A stretch of 64,000 bases of DNA from Deltaproteobacteria bacterium (lineage in GTDB: Bacteria > Myxococcota > Myxococcia > Myxococcales > 40CM-4-68-19): positions 65,300 through 129,299 of the forward strand of contig VBLC01000037.1 of assembly GCA_005879315.1 (NCBI GenBank). Reading direction: 5' to 3'. Shown in pieces: positions 51,229-60,570 of this stretch. Each line of letters starts with the position of its first letter. Position 1 is the stretch's first letter. Below the pieces are notes generated by a model. That model made no database searches, was not told the origin of the DNA, and worked only from the letters and a program-made list of their open reading frames with translations. A program made the translations under genes and the position numbers.

Positions 51229-52145
51229 TGAATTACCTCGACTATTACGAGCTCGCCCAGGAGCCTTTCTCCAATGCGCCGGTGTCGCGTTTCTACTTCA
51301 ATTCGCCCCAGCACTCGCAGGCGTTGGTTCGGCTGACCCATCTCTGCTCGCAGATGAAGGGCCTGGGGATCCTCGTCGGGGACATCGGCGCGGGCAAGAC
51401 GACGCTGGCGCGGCGGTTGCTCGACTCGCTCCCCGAGACCGAGTACGAGGCGGCGCTCCTGGTCATCATCCACAGCGGCGTGACGGCCTCGTGGCTGCTC
51501 AAGCGCGTCGCGCTGCAGCTCGGCGTGGAGGCGCCCAGCGAGGACAAGCTCACCTTGCTCGGCCAGCTCTACCAGAGGCTGATGAAGGTCTACGAGCAGG
51601 GCAAGAAAGCGGTGGTGCTCATCGATGAAGCCCAGATGCTCGCCAGCCGCGAGCTGATGGAGGAGTTTCGCGGGCTGCTCAATCTCGAGGTACCCGACCG
51701 GAAGCTGATCTCGATCATCTTCTTCGGGCTGCCGGAGATCGAGGAGAACCTCAAGCTCGACCCGCCGCTCCAGCAGCGGGTGGCGATGAAGTACCGGCTC
51801 GACCACCTCGCGCAGGACAGCACCGAGGCGTACATCAAGCATCGTCTCCGTCTGGCGGGCGCCTCGCGCATGCCCTTCACGCCCGAGTCGGTCAAGGCCG
51901 TCCACCGCTTCTCCAGTGGGACGCCGCGGGTGATCAACACCCTCTGCGACAACGCCTTGTTCGAGGGCTACGTGGCGCGCGCGCCGATGATCGACGAGCC
52001 GATGATCGAGCGCGTTGCTCTCGACCTGGGTCTGGGCGGCGTGCGCGACGGAGCGCCCGCGAAGAGGGCTCCTGCAGGCGAAACGCTGCGAATCGATCTC
52101 GGAGAGATCGACCGCTATCTGGCGGGCCTGGCGAAACCTTCTTGA
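51228..52145 (+). CDS. ExeA/GspA-like AAA ATPase
   Basis: A 305-residue ATPase. MNYLDYYELAQEPFSNAPVSRFYFNS is the typical start of ExeA/GspA-like proteins. Walker A is GDIGAGKTTLARRLL near residue 51, and Walker B VVLIDEAQMLASRELMEEFRGLLN. Sensor-type segments (LISIIFFGLPEIEENL; FSSGTPRVINTLCDNAL) complete the AAA fold. The peptidoglycan-binding domain and membrane helix of full GspA are missing. ATG overlaps the TPR stop by one base (TGATG), so the two proteins are probably made together. Its role in pilus assembly or secretion is inferred. Confidence 0.85.
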   Translation: MNYLDYYELAQEPFSNAPVSRFYFNSPQHSQALVRLTHLCSQMKGLGILVGDIGAGKTTLARRLLDSLPETEYEAALLVIIHSGVTASWLLKRVALQLGVEAPSEDKLTLLGQLYQRLMKVYEQGKKAVVLIDEAQMLASRELMEEFRGLLNLEVPDRKLISIIFFGLPEIEENLKLDPPLQQRVAMKYRLDHLAQDSTEAYIKHRLRLAGASRMPFTPESVKAVHRFSSGTPRVINTLCDNALFEGYVARAPMIDEPMIERVALDLGLGGVRDGAPAKRAPAGETLRIDLGEIDRYLAGLAKPS

Positions 52146-52185
52146 GGCCGAAGCCTGAAGTCCGAGGTCCGAGGCAGGATGCCCG

Positions 52186-55100
52186 ATGTTGAGCCGCCTC
52201 ATCATCGCTCTCGCACTCGCCGCGGCCGTCATCTCGGGCGGCGCGCTGGCTTTCCTGCGCACCGACTTCGTCGCCAACAACCTCTGCTCCTATGCCGTGG
52301 CCACCATCGAGGAAGCCACCCAGGCGCAGGTGAAGGTCGCGCGCTGCTCGGTGGAACCGGCGGTGGGCAAGCTCACCATCGACGGGCTGCAGGTCGGCGT
52401 GCCCGGCGGGCGCATCGACCTCAAGGTCGCGCGCGTCTTCGTGCAGGTGGTGGTGCGGCCGCTCTTGCAGCGGGTGCGGCTCGAGCGGCTCGAGGTCGAT
52501 CGGCCGGAGTTGCATCTCTCGCTCGACCAGCAGGGAGGCCCGACCCCCAAGGGCGGCCAGTGCCTGCCCGAAGTTCTCGAGCGCTTCGAGCTCGGCCGGG
52601 TGAAGGTGCGCAAGGCGAGCGTGGAGGTGAAGAGCGCCGCGCTGCACGTCGACGTTCCGCATGCTGCCATCTCCATCAAAGGCCGCGGCGGGCAGCTGCA
52701 CGTCGAGGTCGCCACGCGCGGCGGGAGCGTGGAGCTGCCGGGGCGGACCATCGGGCTCATCTCCACCCGCACTTCCGCCGGCGTCGACCTGCGCGGGGTG
52801 GGGCAGATCTCGCTGGAGCGCGCCGACCTGATCGGCAGCGAGGCCTCGCTCTTCGTCAAGGGCAAGCTGGGCGATCTCTGCGCTCCGTCGATCGAGGCGC
52901 TCGCCAACGTGCGCGTCGATGACCTGGAAACGGCCGCCGCGCGGCTCCTCCCCGGCGTGCTCCATGGCGTGAAGGGCGCGCTCTCGGCGGACGTGGCGTT
53001 GACCCTCACCGGCAAGAAGCCGCGCGCCAAAGGCGAGGTGCGCCTGCAGGGCGTGTCGATCGAAGGCTTCAATCCCGGCGACGCGCGCGTGCGCTTCGAT
53101 GCAGATCGCGCGCGCGTCAAGGCCGAGCGCCTGGAAGTGCCCATCGCTCCCGGTGTCGTGACCGGGACGGCCGAGCTGCGCATCGACGATGCCTCGCTGC
53201 CCCTCAGCGCCGACCTCAATCTGCGCGACGTGGAATTGGCCGAGGTGCTGCGCAAGCTGGGCGCGCCGCACAGCCCGGTGGTGCTCAAGGCAAGCGGGCG
53301 CGCGCAGGTGAAGGGTCCGCTGTCGCCGCTGGCGCTCTCCGCCGAGACCGTGCTGGAGGTGGCCGACTTCGCGGTGCTCGATCGGGCGTACGAGAAGCGC
53401 GCGTCGGCAAAGCGGATGTTCGAGTTCGCCCGCGGCAAGGTGACTTCCGCGCTCTCGATCGATGGCGACAAGGTCGTCTTCCGCGGGGCCTCGGTCGAGG
53501 TGGGCGCCTCGCACGTGGATGTGGCGGAGGCGACCTTCTTCGGCGATCAGCGCAAGGGAATGCAGCTGGCCGCGCACGGCGAGAACCTCGACCTCGACGA
53601 CTTCGGCGGACATCTCGGGCCGCTGCCGACGCATGGCCGCGCCACCGTGGCCGGCCGCGTAGGCGGGCCGTATCGCGATCTGCGCGTCGACAGCTCGGCT
53701 TCGGTGAAAGACTTCCACTTCCTCGACCTCTCGCTGGGCGACATCTCCACCCAGCTGGGATTCTCGCTGGCGTCGATGCAGCTCTCGCTGGAGCAGATCG
53801 AAGGCCACAAGGATCGCAGCGATTACCAGGGCCGCATCGTCCTCGGCCTGGGCGAGCAGGACACTCCTATCGATGCACACCTGGAGATGACGGACGCGTA
53901 CGTGCACGACCTGATCGATCTCGCGGTCGGAGTGGTGCCCTCGCTCGCCAGCCTGAACGATGCCAAGGACGTCGACGGCGAAGTCGCAGGCGTCATCGAC
54001 GTGAAAGGCCCGCTCGCCGGTCCGGAGGGGAGCGCGACGCTGGAGTTCGGCGAACTGTCGCTGTGGGGCGAGAAGTTCGACTCCGGAGACGCGCGCTTCG
54101 CGCTGCACGGCGGACAGCCGCGGCTGCAGATCGAGCAGCTGGAGTTGCGCCGCGGAGCTGCTGCACGCTTCACCGCGGGCGGCCGCTTCGGGCCCGACTG
54201 GCAGCTGGAGCTCGACGCGCGCAGCGAGCATTTCACGCTGGCCGATGTCGATCCTCTCGCCCGAGCGAAGATGAGCGGACCGCTCGCGGTCAGCGCGCGC
54301 GTCCGCGGGGTCTCCAGCCATCCCCTGATCGATGCGGCACTCAAGTTCAGCGAGGGCAGCGCGGCCAAGGCGCAGCTCGGCGACGGCGACCTCTCGCTGA
54401 AGATCGACGGCAAGGCGATGAGCTGGCAGGGCACCGTCGGCAAGCACTCGATGCGCGGCGAGGCGACGCTGGAAGGGGACTTCCCCTACAGCTGCACGGC
54501 GAAGGTGCGCGTGCCCGACCTGCTTCAGTACGGCGAGGCCTTCGCCCCCGAGTGGGGAGTGCAGAGCGGCTCGTTCGCCGCCGACGCCGAGATCAAGGGC
54601 TCGCTGCTGGCCTGGCGGAACAGCTCCGGGACCATCTCGCTCAGCCAGCTCAAGGTGGTGCGCGACGACCTGCCTTTCGAGAACGACGGTCCGGCGCAGC
54701 TTTCGTTCGGCCCGGCCGGCGTCCGCATCGAGCGGTTGGCGCTGCGCGCTCCCTACACCTCGGCGCAGCTGTCCGGCAGCCGCGGCCGCGACGGCAAGCT
54801 CGAGCTGCGTGTCGTCGCCAGCATCGATGGCCGGCTCTTGCAGGGTCTGGTCCCGGACATCGAGCACGCCGGCGGCACCTGGCAGCTGCAAGCCTCGCTG
54901 GGCGGCACCGTGCAGGCGCCGACGGTGCTGGGCAACTTCCGCGTCGAGGACGGGTCGGTCAGCCTGCGCGGCCTCCCGCTGGCGGCGCGCTCCTTGAACG
55001 GCAGCATCTCTTTCTCCCAGGACGCCCTGGTGATCGACTCGCTCGCCGGCAAGCTCAACAACGGCGAGGCGCAGCTCTCCGGCGGCATGGAGATGAAGCA

Positions 55101-56109
55101 GCTGCACCCCGAGCGCATCGACATGTCCGCCCACATCAGCGACGTGAACGTCAAGCTCCAGGAGAACCTGGGTGCGACGCTCGACGGCGACCTGACGCTC
55201 TTCGGGCCGCCGCTCGAGCCGGTGCTGGGGGGCTCGGTGATCGTCTCGCGGATGAAATACGCGGAGGACATCGAGATCGAGAGATCGCTGCTCGACTTCT
55301 CCCGCCGGCCGCCAACGCCAAAAGTATTGACCAAGAGCGCGGTCCTGGTGCACTTCGATCTCGACGTGCACCTGAGCCGCGGCGTGCGGGTGGAGAACAA
55401 CCTGGCGCGCACCGATCTCAAGGGCGACCTCAAGGTCACCGGGACTTCGCGAGCGGTGGGTCTTCTCGGGTCGATCAACACCGTCCACGGCACCGCCACC
55501 TTCCGCGGCAACGAATTCCAGATCGAGCAGGGCGTCTTGACCTTCAGCGATCGGCAGCGCATCCGCGCCAGCTTCGACTTCTCGGCGCTCGCCCAGGTGA
55601 AGGAATACAAGGTCCGGCTGCACGCCTTCGGAACGCCCGGCGAGCCGCATGTGGCGCTCTCCAGCGACCCGGCCCTGGCCGAGGCCGATCTCGGCTTCTT
55701 GCTGACCTTCGGATTCGTCTCGCAGAACCTGCAGCAGGCCAGCTTCAGCGCGGGCAGCTCGGGCCTCGCCATCGGCGTGGAAGCCCTCAACAAGGTGACG
55801 GGCTTTTCCGAAGAGGTGCGCCGCTTCATCCCCAAGAATCCCATCCTCCGCGACCCGAACATCGACTTCGCCAGCGACTTCTCGGTGGCCACCAACCGGC
55901 TGGAGCCGATGGCGCGCTTCCGCTCGCACCTGATCAACGACCGCCTCGATCTGCGCGTCCTGGAGGGCCTCACCAGCGGCCGCTACCGTGGGGTGATCAG
56001 CTACCAGCTCACCGACGCTCTCTCGACGCGCGTGCAGCTCGACAACGAGCACCTGACGCAGGGCACCGACTTCGGCGCCGACCTGCACCTGCGCTGGGAG
56101 GGCGAATAG
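52186..56109 (+). CDS. tamB: TamB-like translocation/assembly module protein (DUF490)
   Basis: A 1307-residue protein with an N-terminal signal anchor (MLSRLIIALALAAAVISGGALAFL) and a very long run of repeating beta strands, as in the AsmA/TamB bridge family. The C-terminal ~300 residues carry the DUF490/TamB domain (VVASIDGRLLQGLVPDIEHAGG, NVKLQENLGATLDGDLTLFG, GTATFRGNEFQIEQGVLTFSD). It is thought to span the periplasm and carry lipids or assist outer-membrane protein insertion. The BamA/TamA-like gene follows with no gap, in the same frame after TAG, supporting a TamB-TamA pair. Confidence 0.87.
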   Translation: MLSRLIIALALAAAVISGGALAFLRTDFVANNLCSYAVATIEEATQAQVKVARCSVEPAVGKLTIDGLQVGVPGGRIDLKVARVFVQVVVRPLLQRVRLERLEVDRPELHLSLDQQGGPTPKGGQCLPEVLERFELGRVKVRKASVEVKSAALHVDVPHAAISIKGRGGQLHVEVATRGGSVELPGRTIGLISTRTSAGVDLRGVGQISLERADLIGSEASLFVKGKLGDLCAPSIEALANVRVDDLETAAARLLPGVLHGVKGALSADVALTLTGKKPRAKGEVRLQGVSIEGFNPGDARVRFDADRARVKAERLEVPIAPGVVTGTAELRIDDASLPLSADLNLRDVELAEVLRKLGAPHSPVVLKASGRAQVKGPLSPLALSAETVLEVADFAVLDRAYEKRASAKRMFEFARGKVTSALSIDGDKVVFRGASVEVGASHVDVAEATFFGDQRKGMQLAAHGENLDLDDFGGHLGPLPTHGRATVAGRVGGPYRDLRVDSSASVKDFHFLDLSLGDISTQLGFSLASMQLSLEQIEGHKDRSDYQGRIVLGLGEQDTPIDAHLEMTDAYVHDLIDLAVGVVPSLASLNDAKDVDGEVAGVIDVKGPLAGPEGSATLEFGELSLWGEKFDSGDARFALHGGQPRLQIEQLELRRGAAARFTAGGRFGPDWQLELDARSEHFTLADVDPLARAKMSGPLAVSARVRGVSSHPLIDAALKFSEGSAAKAQLGDGDLSLKIDGKAMSWQGTVGKHSMRGEATLEGDFPYSCTAKVRVPDLLQYGEAFAPEWGVQSGSFAADAEIKGSLLAWRNSSGTISLSQLKVVRDDLPFENDGPAQLSFGPAGVRIERLALRAPYTSAQLSGSRGRDGKLELRVVASIDGRLLQGLVPDIEHAGGTWQLQASLGGTVQAPTVLGNFRVEDGSVSLRGLPLAARSLNGSISFSQDALVIDSLAGKLNNGEAQLSGGMEMKQLHPERIDMSAHISDVNVKLQENLGATLDGDLTLFGPPLEPVLGGSVIVSRMKYAEDIEIERSLLDFSRRPPTPKVLTKSAVLVHFDLDVHLSRGVRVENNLARTDLKGDLKVTGTSRAVGLLGSINTVHGTATFRGNEFQIEQGVLTFSDRQRIRASFDFSALAQVKEYKVRLHAFGTPGEPHVALSSDPALAEADLGFLLTFGFVSQNLQQASFSAGSSGLAIGVEALNKVTGFSEEVRRFIPKNPILRDPNIDFASDFSVATNRLEPMARFRSHLINDRLDLRVLEGLTSGRYRGVISYQLTDALSTRVQLDNEHLTQGTDFGADLHLRWEGE

Positions 56110-59100
56110 TTGCTGGCGCTCGTCTGCGCGGCGCTGATCGGATCCGTCACGAGCGAGCCCGTCCCTCTCTGGGCCGCGCCGGCGGCGCAAGCCGCGCCGT
56201 TGGTGGGCGAGATCGCCTTCGAAGGCGCCCAGGCGGAGTCGGTGCGCGCGCTGGTCCAGGTGCAGGTGGGCGCGCCGCTCGACCCGCGCGACGTGCGCGA
56301 TGCCGTCCGCGCTCTCCATGCGAGCGCGCGCTTCTCTCGAGTGGCGGCCTATCTCGAGGCGATGGAGAGCGAGCCGGCGGGCAGGGGCCGCGTGCGGCTC
56401 GTCTTCGTGCTCAGCGCGGTGCAGAAGCTCGTGGCGGTCTCTTTCCCCGGCCATCAGTCGCTGGCGGAGAGCATCCTGCACCAGACCACCAACCTCCAGG
56501 TCAATGCCGAATACCAGCCCGAGCAGGTGCCGCCCGCGGTGGAGGCGCTGCGAGCCGCCTATTATCGAATCGGTTACCGATACGCGCGCATCACGCCGAT
56601 CCGCAAGTCGGCCCGCGGCGGAGTGGCGCTCGAATTCCAGATCGAAGAGGGCAGCGCCACCCGCATCGCAGCGCTCCGCTTCGAGGGAGATCTCGGCCTC
56701 GACAAGGACGAGCTCGCCGCCGCTTTCAAGTTGGGGGAGGGCGACGTCCTCAATCTCGCCGCGCTCGACGAAGGCGTGCGGGGAGTGCGCGACCATTACC
56801 GAAAGGCCGGCCGGCTGCGGGCGCGCATCGAGCCGCCCCGGGTCGAGGAGCTGAACGAGAAGAGGGCGAGCGTCACCGTGCCGGTGAAGGCGGGGCCGGA
56901 AGTCCGCTTCCACATCCGCGGCAACCGCTCTTTCAGCGACGCTCTTCTCGCCTCGCGGCTCGGCGCGGATTCCGACGAGCCGCTCGATGCGCAGGCCGCG
57001 CAGGAGATGGCGGGCAGGATCCGCCGCTTCTACGTCGCCGCCGGTTTCTTGCGGGCGCGCGTGGCGCAGCGCGAGATGGAGGCGCGCGACGGCGCGGTCG
57101 AGATCGTCTTCGCCATCGACGAAGGCGCGCCGGTGCGGGTCGAGTCGATCACCTTCGGTGGCAACAAGGGGATTCCCACTCCGCAGCTGCGCGAGCGGCT
57201 GCTTCTCGTGCTCGATGACAACGTGCCGCGCGATCCCGCCCCGGGCGCCGATCCCTTCGAGGTGGAGCGGATGGGCCTGATGGGCTCGGTCGCCGACCCG
57301 CACCGCGGCCGCCTCAAGGTCGATCCGCACACCGTCTTCGATCCGGTCCTCTACGCCCGCGCGCTCAAGCAGATCGAGGATCTCTACAAGAGCGAGGGGT
57401 ACCTCTCCGTCCGCGCGGGCCCGCCGCGGCTCGAGCCCATCGCCGGAGGGGCCGAACGCGTCGCCGTGACCATCCCCATCCACGAAGGCGAGCGGACCAT
57501 GGTCTCGCGCGTCGGGGTCGAAGGCGGCGGCGACGTTTCCGCCAAGGAGCTGGACGCGGCCATCGTCCTGCGCAGCGGCAAGCCCTTCAGCTATCTGCAG
57601 GCCGAGGAAGGCCGCGCCGCGCTCACGCAGATCTTCACCCGCCGCGGGCATCTCTACGCGCGCGTCGAAGACGAGGAGATTTTCGCAGACGTGCCCGAAG
57701 GCGGGGCGGTCTCGCGCGTGGAAGTGCGCTACCGCATCCAGCCCGGCCCGGTGGTCAAGGTCGGCTACGTCGAGGTGATCGGACAGCGCCGCACCGTCGA
57801 GGGTCTGGTGCTCGACCTGGTCGGGCTCAAGCCCGGCGACGTGCTCACTCCCGAACTGCTCGACCGCGGCCAGCAAGCGCTGCTCCGCACCGGCCTCTTC
57901 TACAGCGCCACGCTGACGCCGCGCAATCCCGAGGTCGTCGAGCAGGAGAAGACGCTGCAGGTGCAATTGCGCGAGCGTCCCACCAAGGATTTCCAGGCCT
58001 CGCTCGGATTCTCGCTGGCCGACGGTCCGCGCACGACCGTGCAGTGGACGCAGGGCAACCTGCTCGGCCGCAATCTCACCTTCACCGCGCTGGCCAAGGC
58101 TGACTTTCCCTTTGGCCGCTTTCCCACCCAGCGCGAATGTCCGCCCAACGCCACCGACGTCTCGCAATGCACCAGCCGGATCCTCTATCCGAGCGGCATC
58201 CCGATCGAGCGCATCCTCGAGCTGGGCCTCTCCGCGCCGCGGCTCTGGCCGCTGACCGACAAGCTGCGCGGCGCCATCGACCTCATCCACCAGCGCGCCA
58301 TCCAGCCCTCGTATGACCTGACCAAGTACTCGGCGCAGGTGACGTTGGATCTCAACCAGCGCCGGCCGTTCTACGCCGGGCTGGCGTACGAGTTCGGCTA
58401 CCAATTGTTGTCAGCGGCGCAGCAGTCGCTGGCCGACAGGCTGGCGTTCATCGATCGCAGCATCTTCCGCCTGCCGCAGGGCGAGATGCTCTTCGGCTCG
58501 CTGCGGCCCATCGTGGGATTCGATCTCCGCGACGACCTGGCCAGGCCGCGCTCGGGGATCCTCATCCAGATCTCCGGCGACTTCCTCCGCTCCTATACGG
58601 GCAACGAGACGCAGACCGCGGAGGGAATCACCAAGGTCCACGTCAATCTGGTCAAGGTGCAGGGCCTGATCGCCGCGTATCTGCCGCTGCCGGCTCTCTC
58701 CAGCATCGTCTTCTCGGCGCGCGGCGGCCGCATCTATCAGCTCGACGATCGCTCGCTCACTCCCGGCGACCGGAGCTTCTATCTGGGAGGAGCGACGAGC
58801 TTGCGCGGCTTCCACGAAGAGGCGGTGCAGCCGCAGGACCAGATCGAGCGGCTGCACCGGCTGGTGACGGGCTGCACGCAGACCCTGAGCGACGTGGCCT
58901 GCTCCAACGAGGCGCTGCTGCTCGAGGCGGGCGCGACCAGCGCGGGAGGCAACCAGTTCATCGCGCTGAGCGCGGAGCTGCGCGTGCCCGTGGCGCAGTC
59001 GGTGGAGATGGCTTTCTTCTACGACGCCGGCAACCTCTGGGCGACGCCGCAGAGCACCTACGACCTGCTCCATCATCTGGTGCTGCGCGATGCGGTGGGG

Positions 59101-59223
59101 CTCGGCTTGCGCTGGCTCACGCCCATCGGCCGCATGGCCATCGATCTCGGGATGAACATCACGCCGGACCAGCTGCTGGGCGAACCGCGCTTCGGACCCT
59201 ATTTCAGCATCGATCCCCTGTAG
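56110..59223 (+). CDS. tamA: BamA/TamA-family outer membrane assembly protein
   Basis: A 1037-residue Omp85 protein. A signal region (ALVCAALIGSVTS...AAQAAP) precedes several POTRA domains (e.g. VRGVRDHYRKAGRLRARIEPPRV, VRFHIRGNRSFSDALLASRLG, MAGRIRRFYVAAGFLRARV, VRVESITFGGNKGI), more than the three of Gammaproteobacterial TamA. The C-terminal barrel has the Omp85 lid-loop motif SFYLGGATSLRGF. The gene starts with TTG at 56110, directly after the tamB stop; GGGAGGG eight bases before supports it. The signal lacks the usual N-terminal basic residue. BamA versus TamA is decided here mainly by the adjacent tamB. Confidence 0.87.
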   Translation: MLALVCAALIGSVTSEPVPLWAAPAAQAAPLVGEIAFEGAQAESVRALVQVQVGAPLDPRDVRDAVRALHASARFSRVAAYLEAMESEPAGRGRVRLVFVLSAVQKLVAVSFPGHQSLAESILHQTTNLQVNAEYQPEQVPPAVEALRAAYYRIGYRYARITPIRKSARGGVALEFQIEEGSATRIAALRFEGDLGLDKDELAAAFKLGEGDVLNLAALDEGVRGVRDHYRKAGRLRARIEPPRVEELNEKRASVTVPVKAGPEVRFHIRGNRSFSDALLASRLGADSDEPLDAQAAQEMAGRIRRFYVAAGFLRARVAQREMEARDGAVEIVFAIDEGAPVRVESITFGGNKGIPTPQLRERLLLVLDDNVPRDPAPGADPFEVERMGLMGSVADPHRGRLKVDPHTVFDPVLYARALKQIEDLYKSEGYLSVRAGPPRLEPIAGGAERVAVTIPIHEGERTMVSRVGVEGGGDVSAKELDAAIVLRSGKPFSYLQAEEGRAALTQIFTRRGHLYARVEDEEIFADVPEGGAVSRVEVRYRIQPGPVVKVGYVEVIGQRRTVEGLVLDLVGLKPGDVLTPELLDRGQQALLRTGLFYSATLTPRNPEVVEQEKTLQVQLRERPTKDFQASLGFSLADGPRTTVQWTQGNLLGRNLTFTALAKADFPFGRFPTQRECPPNATDVSQCTSRILYPSGIPIERILELGLSAPRLWPLTDKLRGAIDLIHQRAIQPSYDLTKYSAQVTLDLNQRRPFYAGLAYEFGYQLLSAAQQSLADRLAFIDRSIFRLPQGEMLFGSLRPIVGFDLRDDLARPRSGILIQISGDFLRSYTGNETQTAEGITKVHVNLVKVQGLIAAYLPLPALSSIVFSARGGRIYQLDDRSLTPGDRSFYLGGATSLRGFHEEAVQPQDQIERLHRLVTGCTQTLSDVACSNEALLLEAGATSAGGNQFIALSAELRVPVAQSVEMAFFYDAGNLWATPQSTYDLLHHLVLRDAVGLGLRWLTPIGRMAIDLGMNITPDQLLGEPRFGPYFSIDPL

Positions 59224-59280
59224 TCGCAGTGCTAGTCAGTCAGTGCCGCTCGGGCTCGCGCTCCACTTCGTCGGCTTCGA

Positions 59281-59335
59281 GCTCGTGCTCGTCCTCGTTT
59301 TGGTGCGCGGCGTCGGGCTCGTGCGGGTGCTCGTG
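59281..59335 (+). repeat. Left arm of intergenic inverted repeat
   Basis: A 55-base stretch matching 59436-59490 in the opposite orientation with about nine mismatches, including a perfect 21-bp core (59285-59305). It lies in the 293-base gap after tamA. The arms are rich in ctcgtgctcgt and could encode short Leu/Val-rich peptides, but no convincing gene was found in the gap. Confidence 0.75.
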
Positions 59336-59435
59336 AAGATGGTTCGTTTTCGGGCCGACAGCATCGAGATCGCACCGCCGAATCAGCCCGTCAGCAGAGC
59401 GTAGATCCTGCCGGCGTGTCGTGAGCAGCGAGCAA

Positions 59436-59490
59436 CACGAGAACCAGCACCAGCTCGAATCCGGCCACCAAAACGAGGACGAGCACAAGC
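59436..59490 (-). repeat. Right arm of intergenic inverted repeat
   Basis: Partner of 59281-59335; the 21-bp perfect core is at 59466-59486. About 100 bases separate the two arms. Nothing else supported was seen between 59224 and 59516. Confidence 0.75.
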
Positions 59491-59516
59491 GCGGCCTTGA
59501 TTCACAAGCATTGAGG

Positions 59517-60485
59517 CTAGCCCTTGGAAGTGCTGAACGACTGCCGGTAGCGCGTCGGCGTCGTGCATATCTGCGCCCGGAAGTGATGCCGCAGGTTGGC
59601 GGCGCTCCCCATCCCGATGCGCTCGGCGATGGTCTCCACCAAAAGCGCGCTCGTCTCGAGGAGCCGCTGGGCGGCGATCACTCGCTGGCCGATCAGCCAG
59701 CGCGCCGGAGAGGTGCCGAGCTGCGCGAAGAAGCGCCGGCAGAAGGTGCGCTCACTCATCGCGGCGCGGCGCGCCAGCCGGCGCACGGAGATCGGCTCGC
59801 GCAGGTTCTGCAGCGCCCAGTCCAGCACCGGCGAGAGCGGCGAGCCGGCGTCGGAGGGCGCGACCGCCTCGGTCACGAACTGTGCCTGTCCGCCCTCGCG
59901 GTGCGGCGCGATCACCAATCGCCGCGCGACTTCATTGGCGATGGCCGCGCCGTAATCCTTGCGGACGATGTGCATGCAGAGATCGAGGCCGGCGGCGCTG
60001 CCGGCGGAGGTGAGCAGCTGGCCTTCGTCGACGTAGAGCACGTCGGGCATCAGCTTGACGCGCGGGAAGCGCGCGGCGAAGAGCCGCGTGTAGCGCCAGT
60101 GAGTTGTGGCGCGCTTGCCGTCGAGCAGGCCGGTGGCGGCGAGCACGAAAGCGCCGGAGCAGATGGAGACCAGGCGCGCCCCGCGCGCGTGGGCCCGCCG
60201 CAACGAAGCCAGGAGCGCCGGCGGCGGATCGTCCAGCTCATGGCGCCAGCCGGGCACGATCACCGTGCCGGCGCTCTCGATGGCGCGCAAGCCGTGCCGC
60301 GCCTGCATCGTCACTCCACCCTCGGCGCGCAGCGGGCCCGGCTGGATGGCGCAGACCTTGAAGTCGTACCAGCGCACCCCCAGCTCCGGCCGGCGCAGGC
60401 CGAAGATCTCCACCGCCAGGGCGAACTCGAAGGTGCTGAGGCCGTCGTAGGCGAGGACCGCGACCGATCGCTGGGGGCTGGGCAT
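59517..60485 (-). CDS. AraC-family regulator with DJ-1/PfpI domain (FtrA-like)
   Basis: A 322-residue transcription regulator. The first ~190 residues form a DJ-1/PfpI (GATase1-like) domain: VAVLAYDGLSTFEFALAVEIFG, VIVPGWRHELDDPP, RLVSICSGAFVLAATGLLDGKRATTHW. The C-terminal AraC domain has two HTH motifs (ISVRRLARRAAMSERTFCRRFF and TIAERIGMGSAANLRHHFRAQ). ATG at 60485 gives the usual FtrA-like length; the longer frame upstream is rejected. It diverges from a rhodanese gene with 85 bases between starts and may regulate that operon. This arrangement (AraC/DJ-1, rhodanese, EamA) is common in Proteobacteria. Confidence 0.9.
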   Translation of the reverse strand: MPSPQRSVAVLAYDGLSTFEFALAVEIFGLRRPELGVRWYDFKVCAIQPGPLRAEGGVTMQARHGLRAIESAGTVIVPGWRHELDDPPPALLASLRRAHARGARLVSICSGAFVLAATGLLDGKRATTHWRYTRLFAARFPRVKLMPDVLYVDEGQLLTSAGSAAGLDLCMHIVRKDYGAAIANEVARRLVIAPHREGGQAQFVTEAVAPSDAGSPLSPVLDWALQNLREPISVRRLARRAAMSERTFCRRFFAQLGTSPARWLIGQRVIAAQRLLETSALLVETIAERIGMGSAANLRHHFRAQICTTPTRYRQSFSTSKG

Positions 60486-60570
60486 TGGCAGAGTATTGAC
60501 GAAGCGTGGCAGAACTGCCAGCGGCGCGAGGGGCGGCGCGCCGACAGACTGCGCGGCAGAGGAGGTTCCG

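Noticed and set aside
51934-58404. Open frame of over 2100 codons on the minus strand opposite tamB and tamA
   Set aside because: Its translation is Arg/His/Glu/Gly-rich with no domain pattern and mirrors the codon bias of the plus-strand genes, which have clear TamB and Omp85 features. Long antisense frames are expected at this GC content.
59240-59488. 82-codon minus-strand frame rich in His and Glu in the gap after tamA
   Set aside because: It is created by the inverted ctcgtgctcgt repeats; the same HQNEDEH string appears on the other strand from the paired arm, and there is no good ribosome binding site.
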